Shown here one piece after another: positions 1 through 11,500 of a DNA stretch of 64,000 bases. The first letter of the stretch is position 1. Each line of letters begins with the position of its first letter. The stretch covers positions 1,736,001 to 1,800,000 of the forward strand of contig CM049989.1 in assembly GCA_016630955.3 (NCBI GenBank), read 5' to 3'. Source of the DNA: Didymella arachidicola (Eukaryota > Ascomycota > Dothideomycetes > Pleosporales > Didymellaceae). The position numbers and the translations under genes were made by a program. The notes below the pieces were generated by a model. It worked only from the letters and a program-made list of their open reading frames with translations, did not search any database and was not told where the DNA came from.

Positions 1-105
1 GAGCAGGGGGTTAATCAGAGTAGGTTGTTGAGTGAGCAGCATCAGCAGCCAAGTGTGGAGGGGGTGATTGGGCGGGATGGGGAGTGTTGTGCGCCGAAGT
101 TGTAG
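1..105 (+). CDS. Possible C-terminal tail of an upstream gene (partial)
   Basis: The frame starting at base 1 stays open to a TAG at 103-105 and reads as 34 residues ending in ECCAPKL. The start lies outside the window. Nothing in it identifies a family, and 105 bases without a stop can occur by chance in GC-rich DNA, so this is only a candidate. The codons are G-rich (GGG, GTG, GAG). The following bases to 518 hold no recognisable gene and should contain the promoter and 5' leader of the next gene. Confidence 0.3.
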   Translation, partial: EQGVNQSRLLSEQHQQPSVEGVIGRDGECCAPKL

Positions 106-518
106 GTCTGTTGGGGGGTGCTATTGTGCGGTTGATGGGGTGCAGTGTGAGAGTATCTGATGGCCCTGTGGGTTTGGATGTCATTGGTATGTTCTGTGAA
201 TGAAGATACTTTTTAGATGTTTCGTAAAATCACCCACCGTCCTAAATGAACTATGCTTGAATAAGATCAGAGACACGATACGAAGGAAGATTGGAGATCA
301 CGCCGAACGTAATTTTGATGTATTGCATACAGGTGGTGAGACAGCCAGTCTCTTTGCAGAGGATAAAGGGTTGTAGCGGAAGGCACGTGCGTCGCGCCAG
401 TGATGTCGGTCCTGGACGTGAACGCAGCTTCAAAGAAACACCAGACTCGCGCCGTTCTGATCCACTCTCACCACGGGTCGCGCATACACTGCACAAACAA
501 CAGGCATTGGATTTCAAG

Positions 519-1486
519 ATGGCGCCCAACGATAAGGCTGGACGCGTCGTGTTTATTGGCAATATACCCTACGGTACTGACAGCACACACCGTTCGCAAG
601 ACTTCACTAACACACAAGTCTAGGTGGCACCGAAGAGCTCATCATCGAGACACTCGGTCGTGTGGGCCAAGTGCTGAACTTTCGATTGGTGTACGACAAG
701 GAGACAGGCCGACCGAAGGGGTTTGGCTTTGCAGAGTTCGCCGATGCTGATGCAGCAGCCTCGGCGGTGCGCAACCTCAATGACTACGAGATTATGGGCC
801 GGAAGCTGAGAGTGGACTGGTCGAACGACAACGGCTCCGGCGACAACGCACCCTCTACTCAGAACGCCCCACCACCGATGAACGGACAGGCGCCAGAGGT
901 CGCGCAGGCGCAGCCCTCGAGCGCACTCGGCCCTCTGCCACCAGGCGTCGACCTGCCCCCGAACCTCACCTGCCCCGACGCCATCTCACGCACGCTCTCG
1001 ACCCTGCCCGCGCCGCAGCTCCTCGACATCCTGTCGCAGATGAAGGGCCTCGTCATGACAGACCCAGCCAAGGCAACCGAGCTGCTACGCCAAGCACCCC
1101 AGCTGGCCTACGCCATCTTCCAGTCTCTGCTCCTGCTCAACCTGGTCGACCCCTCGATGCTGGGCGCGCTGGTCGAGACAGCCCCCGCACCCGCCGCGCC
1201 GCCCGTACAAGCACCCCCCCAGCCCCAGCCCACGCCCATCGCACGACCGCCTGTGGGCTATCCCATGCCTCCCGGCTATGCACCTCAAGCTGCCCCGACA
1301 CCGCCGCAGCCGTACCCGTACGCGCAACCGCCGCCACAACAGGCACAGCCGGCGCCCACGGGCAACGAAGCGCTGTACAAACAAGTCATGGAGCTGCAGC
1401 CAGAGGTGATTGCGCAGCTGCCGCCCGACCAGCGCAATCAGATTATGCAGCTTCGGCAGATGCTTATGCAAGGACAGCGGCCGTAG
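519..1486 (+). CDS. Cleavage stimulation factor subunit 2 / Rna15-like RRM protein
   Basis: mRNA 3'-end processing factor of the CstF/CF IA complex, nuclear; it binds U/GU-rich RNA downstream of the poly(A) site. Two exons are proposed: 519-573 and 624-1486. The 50-nt intron 574-623 has donor GTACTG, a CACTAAC branch site and acceptor TCTAG. Splicing restores the RRM: RNP2 VFIGNIPYG near residue 11, then GTEELIIETLGRVG, and RNP1 KGFGFAEF near residue 56. It is followed by the CstF2 hinge region (PPGVDLPPNLTCPDAISRTL onward, with AYAIFQSLLLLNLVD), a Pro/Gln-rich linker, and the short C-terminal helix domain (VMELQPEVIAQLPPDQRNQI) that binds Pcf11-type partners. The spliced protein is about 305 aa, as expected for fungal Rna15 orthologues. 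Start chosen because the ATG sits directly before the RRM. Confidence 0.93.
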
Positions 1487-1570
1487 TTTGATGAAGGCAT
1501 GAGCTAGATTGGAGATGGAGTAAACCTATGAGCAACTGCTGCTAGACCGCGTCTTGGGCACGAGACTGAC

Positions 1571-1596
1571 AGAGAGAGAGAGAGAGAGAGAGAGAG
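1571..1596 (+). repeat. (GA)n microsatellite
   Basis: A run of about 13 GA dinucleotides lies 85 bp after the CstF2 stop codon, probably in its 3' UTR. The surrounding 1487-2589 region holds no supported gene. It contains AATAAA-like sites near 1805, 1832 and 1940 that could serve polyadenylation of the upstream gene. Confidence 0.9.
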
Positions 1597-2510
1597 GAAA
1601 GCGCGCATATATGACCTGCGTCCTTTTGCGAAAAGCGCTCCAGACGGAGGATATTTTCATGGTGCGCAAGGCACGCAAGCGTTGCAGAGAGTACCATGGC
1701 AACACATGGTATACCACCCAGGCACAATCAGCCTTTATCCTGCAAGACGAAGCTCAGGCAGCTTCCACGCCAGGAATGCTTCTCGAAGACGATGGCGAAA
1801 GGGGAATAAATGGAGGTCACATGACAGATGTAATAAATACAACTGATACCCATTCCTCTCCTCGCGTTCATGCCTTACTCGACGAACTCTGTCATTATGT
1901 CGTAGACTGGTAGCAGCAGGAGTCGAGTGTTTATTAAGTAATAAAGCGCCAAGGTCACTAAGTAGTAAGCAAGCGGACCCTGACCCCTGTATCCCTCCCG
2001 CAATAGTGGGCCAGGGTCAACAAAGGCGCAAACAAAACAGTAAACAGAGGGGAGAAATTAGCAAGGCGCGCAGCGCAGAGAAGATGAGATTCAATGCGTT
2101 CATGGTAGATTCGCGTGCAGGGATCATCAAGAGCACAAGGCTCACGAATGGTTCCACGATGGTCGGGCTCGAAGTGGAGACGTCATGGAGGCGGCTGATT
2201 GGCCCAGCCACTGTCGATCGCGCGACAACACATGAAGCGAGCGGGTAGCTGGCTAGCGAATGTCTGCTGCTGGGGAGGTGTTTGAATCTCGACAAGACGA
2301 CTGACGCGGCGAGAGGCTGCTTTTTTGTCGATTTTTTGCATAGCGCGCATCTGCGGATGATGCGTTTGCGTGTTTGCGTGTACACTACCTGACGATTAAC
2401 ACCCGACGCCTGACGACTGCCGCCGGCTGACGACTGCCGTCGCGCGGATGCAGCTCACCTGGCGCGACGATACCCAAGCTTGACAGGATATCCCAGACAT
2501 CGAGGGCGAG

Positions 2511-2520
2511 GTTATATAAG
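2511..2520 (+). promoter_or_regulatory. TATA box of the giant gene
   Basis: GTTATATAAG lies about 70 bp upstream of the ATG at 2590, at a spacing typical for a fungal TATA box with a short 5' UTR. No in-frame ATG lies between it and the start. Confidence 0.55.
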
Positions 2521-2589
2521 CCACAGCGGCCTGCGACCCACGAGGCGACGACGACCCCACGCCCCGCGAGCTCCCCCGACACGGCAGAC

Positions 2590-5500
2590 ATGTGGAGCAG
2601 ATTCACGGGCAAAAACGACGGCGGCGGCTCGTCCGCAAGGAAAGAGGACGATGAGAGCCACCGCCGCCGCCGCAAGGACAGCGATGCCAACACCAGCACC
2701 AGCGCCCCACGCTCGAAGCGTGACCGCGACCCGGAGACGCGCTCGGTCGTGTCCAGCGCCAGCACGCGCAAGCCCAGCACGTCGACCCGCCGCCGCGACA
2801 GCCCGCCGAGCACCATCGCCAGCTTCGCAACCGCCTTCGACCGCGCGCCGACCAACGACGACCTGTACGCGGACCCGCGCGACGACCGGCGGTCCAGCTA
2901 CGCCGAGTCGAGCGTCTCGCGGAGGGACGGCGAGCTGGTGCAGCGGCGCGAGAAGAAGGAGAAGCGCAGTAGCAAGGACAGCAGGAGCGAGAAGCGCAAG
3001 TCCCGCTCGGAGAGGTCATCCGCGGGCGGCTACCGGGGCGACATCGTCCAAGAGCCCCTCGCGCGCGCCTCCAGCGGGCAGACGGCCAGCGAGCCCTTCC
3101 CCGGCCAGGCAGGTGCGCCTATGATGAGCGGCGCACTGCCCGCCCACACCCCCAACCTCAACCTCTCCGCGCACATCCACGACCAGTTCCCCGGCCAGGA
3201 CCCCGTGCAGTACGCCTCCAGCACGCTCCCCGGCCACAACCCCTTCGGCGCCGCGGCAGACTTCTACAACGACCAGGGCCAGAGCGTCGGCCTGCAGCCT
3301 GGTGTCAGGCCCCTGCCGCCGTCGGTGGTCGTGGGGCAGGACACGCTGCACCTGAGTGCGGCGGGTGCGACGGCGAATCCGGTGCCGGATACGGGGACGG
3401 GGTCTGCGGCCGAGTTCTATGGGCCGGCGGCGGAGGGGGGGTCGAAGCCACCACGGCCGGCGTCTATGCCGGGCGCGTTTGTGGAGGATGGTGTGGCGTC
3501 TCAGCAGCCACAGCGACCGAGTGCGGCGAAGCCGGGGAAGAACAGTGGCTTCGCGACTGCTGCTGCCGTGGCGGGCGGTGCGGTGCTGGGGTATGGTGTG
3601 GGTCACGGCTCGTCCCATGCTCAGCATCACACACAGTACACGACAGAGCACACCGCACAGCACGCCCACCATTCATCCTACAACACGTACAGCACCTACA
3701 GCAACACGCCCGCAGCCCCCAGCGGCTCGGCGTCGCTATATCACCAGGGCGCCCTGCCTTCCACCGCGGCGGTCAACGGCAGCTACAGCAACATCCACGA
3801 CACGGCAGAAGGCGCGCCCCCACCCAAGCCGCCCCGCCCGGGCAAGCCAGAAAAGCAGTCGAGTGGCTCTAATGCCGGGCTCTATGCGGCTGGGGCTGCT
3901 GGTATCGCAGCTTATGCGCTGCATAATCATAATTCTCACAGCTCCTCGGAGCACGCCCACCACACCCACACCCACACCCACAACCACACCCACTCCATGC
4001 CTGGCGCTTTCCCCGGCCAAGCACACAATGGCATCCACCCCTCACCCAGCCCATACCTGTCTGGCGGCATGGCCCACCAGCATCAGCACGTCGGCCCCGT
4101 GTCGAGATTCGTAGACTGGTGGAAGGACCACGAGGACGTCCAGAAGATGGAGGAATACACAGAGTACATCGGCGTGTGCAGGTACTGCTTCGACCCTCGC
4201 TCTTCGCCCCTGGACGCCCCTCGCAAGCACCACTACTACGACCGCAGGCGCCGCTCAGACGAGTACGACCGTCCCACCGGAGGCATCGACAAGAGGTCGC
4301 GCTACGGCCTAAAGGAGAAGACTTCTCGCACCTCACTGTACTCCTCCGGCGAGGACAAGCGCAAGACCAACAGCAGTGGCGCTGGCTGGCTGGCGGCTGG
4401 TCTAGGTGGCATAGGCCTTGCTACCGCTGGAAAGGCCTTGTTTACCTCGGGCCGTGACGACTTCGACGACACCTACAGTATCAAGTCTGGCCGCACTGGC
4501 CGTGAAAGCCACACGCGACACTCGCGCCGCAGTCGCAGCCGCGAATCCACCCACAGCAAACGCTACAGCTACGGCACCGGTGGCGTCCGTCATAGCAGTC
4601 GCTCACAAGATCGAGTTTCCATCATGTCGACAGGCATCACCAAGAACAAAAAGGACTACAAGACGGTAAGACGGCACGGCTCGCGATCGAGCTCGAGTTC
4701 CCGATCGCGCCAACGCAAGTCTGGTCTTGGGACTGCCATCGGCGCTGGCCTGGCTGGAGTTGCGCTTGGGGCGGCGACAAGACGGAAGAGCAGCCGCAGC
4801 CGGTCCAGGTCAGCTCACAAGGTTCACGTCCAGCACCCCCACCGACGAAATAGCAGCAGCGAGGATGAGCGCCAGCGCCGAAGATCTCAGCAATTGCGTC
4901 GCAAGTCATCACGGAGCTCAGCCTCTGGTGCCTCCTTCATCGACATCTCCCAGGACCACCAAGCCCAGGGCGGCTTTCTCGGAGGATTCTTCGCTGCACC
5001 ACCGCCAAAAGAGAAGCGTGTGAAGAGGTCGAGCTCTGCGCACAAGAAGAAAAAGAAGGGCTTCTTCACCTTTGGCAATGGCTCGTCGTCGTCCTCGGAG
5101 TCGGACATGGCTTTTGGTAGTGGCTTCGTGCGAAGGACAAAGACAAAGCGCTCGACTCATAATCTCAAGAAGCAGACCTCGGACGAGCGACTCAAGGCCA
5201 CTCTTGCGGGACTTGGCGCAACTGCCGCAGCCATTGCAGTTGCCAAGGCCAACCGACGCAACATTGGCAAGCCAGAGCCTGAGGTCGTCGCAGTGCGTGA
5301 ACGTCGTGGTCGTCGGAGCAGCGATCGTCGGCGACCGGGAGCCACCTCACAGTACGGCGATGACGAGTGGGAGGACCTGCCTGATGATGGTACATCGACC
5401 TCCGCCAGCGACCACGATCTGGTGTATGGAGATCTTGACCTGCGCAAGACTCAGAGCCGCGAGTCGCTCAACTCCAATGGCTCTGGCACGAACAAATGGG

Positions 5501-8500
5501 GTTGGAGATGGGGCTTTGGCAAGAAGCGACGGTCCTCGAACAACCTTTATGATAGCATTGCAACCACACCTCTCGCTCGTCCTGCCGCTGCAGGTGCAAT
5601 TGGCGCAGCAGCAGCAGCAGCAGCAGCAGCTGGTGTGGCTGCTTCTCGTCTGTCACGTCATGATAGCGAGTCGAGCAGCCAGCACACGCTGCAGACTGTC
5701 TACCCTGTTGCTTCGAACGACCCGACAACTTTCGATGCCGGACGCACGAGTGTGGTTGGCACACCTCAGGCCATGGTCACCACCGGCCCCGGCGCGATCA
5801 GCCTGCAGCAGCCGCAGCCCATGCACCAGGTACCGGGCTCGATATACTCTACCCAACCTACATCGCAACAAAGCTACACAGCGCCGGCCGGTCCCCCGGT
5901 CTTCTCGCAAGTACCCATCCCTCCCTACCCAATGCAAGCTCAGGCACAGAACATCATCATCAACAACCACCAGCACCCGGCACCTCCAGCACTGCCACGC
6001 CGCGCAAACTCATCACCGATTCAGAAGTCATCCTGGAAGAAAGATGTAGCCATTGCAGGCCTCGCGGCCACCGCCGGCGCAGCCGCCATCATGGCCGCCA
6101 AGGACAGCGACAGCCGCCCGTCCAGCGCGCAGAGCAACGTGCGTTTCAACTTCACCAAGGAGCAAGCTGAGAAGGATGCCCGCGAGCGCCGCAAGGAGCA
6201 AGACCGCGAGGATGAGCGAGAGGAGCGCCGCCGTGCGCAGCAGCAGAAGGAGGACGATGCGCGCAGAGACGAGGCGGAGCGCAGGCGTCGTGAAGAGGAG
6301 CTTCGTGCAGCCGAGGACGAACGGCGCCGCGAACAACTCCGCCGCGACGAAGACCGCCGTCGCGATGAGGACCGCCGTCGCGATGAGGATGAGCGCCGTC
6401 GACGCGAGCTGCAGCGCCAGCAGGACGAGGCGCGCAAGTTCATGGAAGCAGAGCGCCTTGCGAAGATTGAGACGGACCGGCTTGAAGCGGAGCGACGCCG
6501 TCTGCACGACGAGATGGTGGCACGTGAGACTCGAGAGGCTGAAGACCGGGACCGCAGAGAACGTGAAGCCCGGGCTGAAGCGCAGCGCAGGGATGCTTTG
6601 GAGCGGGAGGAGGAGCAGAGGCGGAGGGAGCGTCGCGAAACTGAGGCCATTGAGGCCGAAAGGCGGGAAGCAGAGATCCGCGCAGATCTGGACAGCCGCC
6701 GACGTGGAGATGACCCCTATGAAGGGGATCGTGATCGCCGCAGGCTGGAGTACCAGCCAACAGGAAGCTCTGTCAGCTCAGTTGCGGACGTTCGGCGCAA
6801 AGAGCAAGAACTGCAGGACCGTGAGCGCGATCTCGTCAAGCCGGATGCTTGGAAGTCCACAGCGGCTGGCGCAGTTGCTGCAGGTGCTGTGGCAGCAATC
6901 ACAAGTGCTGCCATCTCCTCGCACAAGGACAAAGGCAAGGACCGTGAGCAGCGTCGCGACAACTGGCGCGATACCTCGTCGTCTGAGAAGGAGGCCGAGC
7001 CGTCGTACCAGGCCTACAAGCCGAGCAAGGCGATCGAGTACCAGCCAAGCAACGTCAAGACTTACGAGCCGAGCTACACCCATATCGAGCCAAGCAAGAT
7101 TGCTCAGGACTACGCAGACGAAGAGATCTTCGACCCTCAGATATTCAAGAAAGAGACGACCAACGATATCTTCAAGGATTGGGAGGATCGATATACCGAG
7201 AAGCCAGTGTCTCAGGCAGACTTCTTTGCCCCAAAGGAACTTCTGGAAAACAATAACTTGCCCAAGGTCCGTCCTGTCGATCCCAACGAAGGGGCTCCTG
7301 ATCTGCACGTGTACGAGTCGATCGAAGAATATGGAGCGAGCCAGCCAAAGACGCCACCGTACCCCACGTCGTACTCGTTCACTGCCACTCGAGATGGCCG
7401 CGGTCCTCGCACGCCTGATCCCGTTCCGACTCTCAACCTCATTCAGCCGACGCCGCCTGGCAGCAGGGCCCCCTCGATTCGCAGCGTCTCTGTGCCACCC
7501 TCGCCCAACATTGAGCCCGTGCAGGAGAAAGAGGAACCGAGGCCGAAGAGCGTTCCGTCGAGAGTCAGCTGGGGCGAGAACTCATTTCATCATTTTGACG
7601 TCCCTACTCCAGAGTCATTCAAAGAGCAATTCATCTCGGACCGCGACCTCAAGGAGCACGACAAGCAATATTCACAGGACGAGGTCGTTGTCGAACGCGA
7701 CTCGCCCAAGTCGAGGCAGAAGACGCAGACCTACAAGCCAAGTGCCTTGTCCAAGTCAACAGAACCGAAGGAGATTGCGCCCAGCACTCAGTATGTTCCG
7801 GATAAGAAGGACGAGTCCACTTGGGATAGCACTGAAGGTGCGATGTCGAGGAAGTCCAGTAAGAAGGATAAGAAAGCCAAGAAGGCTGCTGCTGCGGCAG
7901 CCGTTGCCGCGGGCGCTGCCGGTGCTCTTACTGCGGCAGCGATTGCGCAGAATGACAAGGACGATGATCCGACAGACTGGGATTACAAGCTCGCTGACAA
8001 TCGATCGACCATCAGCAATCCATTCTCGGACTCGAATGCTGCGCGATCCACCATCGCTGCTTCTACTGTTTCGTCGATCCCTTCCATGGGTGCAGAGTAC
8101 AAGTCTCCTTCGCCGTACTTTGACTACATCACTGAATCCGAGGCTGGCGTACCGTCGAGTTCGACTTCAAAAGACACGGCCTCTTCTCAACGCACCGTCT
8201 CAGCGGTTCCCGAGGAGCTGCACATGCCTGGCGAATTCATCGAATCACCTTCCATTACCAAGTTCGCCGAACCTGCGAAAAAGGCACTCGAAGAGGAGGA
8301 CTGCAGCGCTCCTTCGACGAAGAAGAGCAAGAAAGGTAAGCGAAAGAGTAAGGCAGCTGATGAAGAGGTAGTCACACACGACACCCCCCAGCGGGTTGAG
8401 CAGCAGCCTCAGCGCACCCCAGAGATCCCGCAGGAGGAAGGCTTGCGCACGATGAGCAAGAAGGAGCAGGCGAGAAGGGAAAAGGAGGCTAAGCGCGTGA

Positions 8501-11500
8501 GCATGATGAGCGTGCAGAGTTGGGAGATGAGCGATGATAGCAGGCCTTCGAGTCCGATCCTTGAGCGCGATATCCGCGACCTCGAGCCGGCGTATAGCGC
8601 GCCTCCTGCGAAAGACCTGCCGAGTGCGTCGGAGGTTTCTAGCTTCGCGTGGGGGGCGAGCGATGACACGCAGTCTTCGACTTCTGTCTCTACTGTAGTG
8701 CCCTACCGCCCGGCAGGTGTCACACAAGAGCGACCTCGACAGGTTTCGGATGAGAAACCAGTTGCTGTGACTTGGGATAGACCTTCATCAAGCGATGTGC
8801 CTTCTCGCTCGAAGCAATCTTCTCAGACCCGAGACGCTCGTCCGAGCGAAAGCAGCAGCAGCAGCAGCAGCAGCAAAGCTACCACTGCTGCTTTGGCTGG
8901 TGGATTCGCTGCGCTCATGGGTGCGTCTGTGAAACAGGATCAAGACCGCATAAATGCAGAGCGTGAGCATGCCAGACGGGCCTTGGAGGCTGCAAGCAAA
9001 TACGCTCCCCGTCAGGAGGAGCCCCGGTCTCCGCCCAATGGTACACGGTCACGCGACGACAGCGATAAGTCTATCAGCATCCCCAGCTATGCGTTTGAGG
9101 GTGTAGAGGAGCCTGTTGATGTCAAGACTCGTCGCAAGCTTGAGAAGAGACATAGCAGTGGCAAGTGGTCACCTACCGTTGGTTCTCCTTTGAGGTCTGA
9201 GATGAAATATGACGATTACCTGGGCCGCAAGGTTGTCTATGGTTCGCCTGAGCAGACGCGCGGCGAGGCGTCGAGCGTACCTATCCAGTCAGCCTTTGTG
9301 GCTGCGCCGGAGCCTCCAACATCACGCAGCATTCAGGACTCGGGATACTACGCTCCCGACGACAACCACCGCAAGGAGTCCGTGGAGCGCGACTCGGATG
9401 AGTTCTTCTCTGCAGGCTCTGAGGAGCGAGAGCGAGAAAAGTCCGAGAGGGCTCGCGAGCACCTCATCGAGAACTACAACGCTTACCAGCCCAAAGCCCG
9501 CAGCGACTACACGGAAGCCAGCACGTATGTGACTGCCTTCAGCCGCCCAGATGACGAGGCAGAGCGCGCTCGCGGTGATTTGATCGACAGGTACAACGCC
9601 TACGAGCCCTCGCGCAGCCAGTACGATCAAGACGATGCAAGCACCTTCGTCTCTGCATTCAGCCGCCCTGACGACGACACGAGCACCATCATCGCCTCGA
9701 AGAACAAGCACGACGACGACGACGTGCGCTCTACCGTCTCGTCGCGCAGCAAGGATGATCCCGATCGCGAAGAGCGGCGCCGGCGGAGAAGAGAAGCCCG
9801 CGCTGCGCAGGAAGGCAGCCGCGAACAAAGCCGCGACCGCGGCTACGAGTTCGACGACGGCGGCGAGCGCAAGCGAAGACACCGCCGCCGTGACGCGGAC
9901 GAGACCGGCTACGCGTCTGACACCAAGAGCACCATCTCTGAGGCCCGCTCCGAAGCCACCAGCGAGCGCAAATCGAGCCGCAGAAAGTCTCGGCGCGACG
10001 ACGATTTCGACGACGGCGCGAGTATGATCTCGACTTCCTCCCGCCGCGACGAGACGCGTGAGGAGCGCCGCGCACGCAAGGAAGCGCAAGAGCGGGAGAA
10101 GGAAAAGGAAAAGGAAAAGGAAAAGCGCTCAAGCGGCCTCTTTGGCCTCTTCAGCAGCAAGTCCAAGGAAAGTCCGGCGGACTCGAGCAAGACTTCCAAA
10201 TCCAGCCGCAAAGACCGCGAGCCCGAAGACGACGAGCGCAAGCAGCGCAGGCGCAAGCATAGAAGCGACCGCGGGAGCGCGTATGGCTCGGACGACGACG
10301 ATGTAAAGTCGAGTATCTCGACGGGGAGCCGGACGCACCGCGATAAGAGGAGGGGGGACGAAGAAAAGGTACATCGGTCTTCCTTGCGGTAGCACCACCC
10401 CCAAGCAACGCGTATACGACTTGTATAACAGGAGTGGTGACTGTTCGATGGGTGGTGCTCGCGCGCAAACACAAACATGTAATTTAGAATGAATGTTAAT
10501 ACTGTGCTTACAGGACCGCTCCCCCACCCTCTCGAAAACCCCCGACTCCAAACACCGCGCCAACTACGCAAACCAGCCTTTTTTAGACGATAGGGCGGTG
10601 GCCGAAAACACTCCACTGCCCGACGATCACCCTGCTGCTGCCCAAGAACCATCTCAACCCCCCAGCACCACCCCTGGCTTTCGGCCCGAGCCCGAGCCCG
10701 AGCCCCAGGAACCAGGAAGTAGATCCCGGACGTACATCACACCCGCCTCGCCGCCCGACCGCCCCCTCACACCGCCCCACCTCTCCGTCCAAGACAGCAG
10801 ACAACTCCTCACGCGGCTCACGGGCCTTCAGCCCTGGCAGCTCGAAGCGTTCCCCGACGAGCTCCCGCCGCTGCCCGTCAGCGGGCCGACGAGCCCGACG
10901 CGCATTAGCCCGGAGCGTGTGCGGGCGGGAGCGGGGGGTGAGGGGCGGCGGTTGTCGAGTACGGCGGTGCCGATTCGGTTTAGGACGCCGGGGGTTAAGC
11001 AGGGTGAGTTTGGGGAGGCTGGGAAGGCGAAGGAGAAGGAGAAGGAGAGGGATGTGGAGGAGAGTGTATCAACACCAGCAGTAGGAGCGACGTCCCCCGT
11101 GCGCGCCAGACATGTCAAGTCCCCTTCCAAGGAGTTTACGACGAGCAGGGAGTTCAGGCCGTTGTATCTTGTTGAACGGAACAGGAAGAGTGATGAGGTT
11201 GATAATAATGATCTGCCTGCGTTGCCGTCTAGCGGGTCGCCGTCGAGAGCGAATTCTGCGAGGGAGAGCGAGACGGAAGAAGATTGGGCTAGTGCGCAGG
11301 AGACCGAGGATGGGGAGTCTGCGTTTGAGTCTGCTGCTGAGTCGCCTCGCTTCAGTGAGGGTGGGGGAGGGGAGAATGCAGGGTTTTTTGGTGATGAGAG
11401 AGGTGTCGTGGGGACTGCTTATGAGCCCGGTCAAGCGGAGCTGGGGCGGGATGCAGACGATGCGACTGAATCCGGGCAAGCGACGCCCCGCGCGTCTGAT

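Noticed and set aside
1554..1913. 119-codon plus-strand frame through the GA microsatellite
   Set aside because: Starts from a Glu-Arg dipeptide repeat made by (GA)n; the rest has no domain. More likely 3' UTR and intergenic DNA.
6053..8371. 772-codon plus-strand frame overlapping leashin exon 1
   Set aside because: It is the shifted frame of a GC-rich, Arg/Glu-coding region. Composition is Arg/Ser-rich without motifs, and the leashin frame clearly carries the coding signal.
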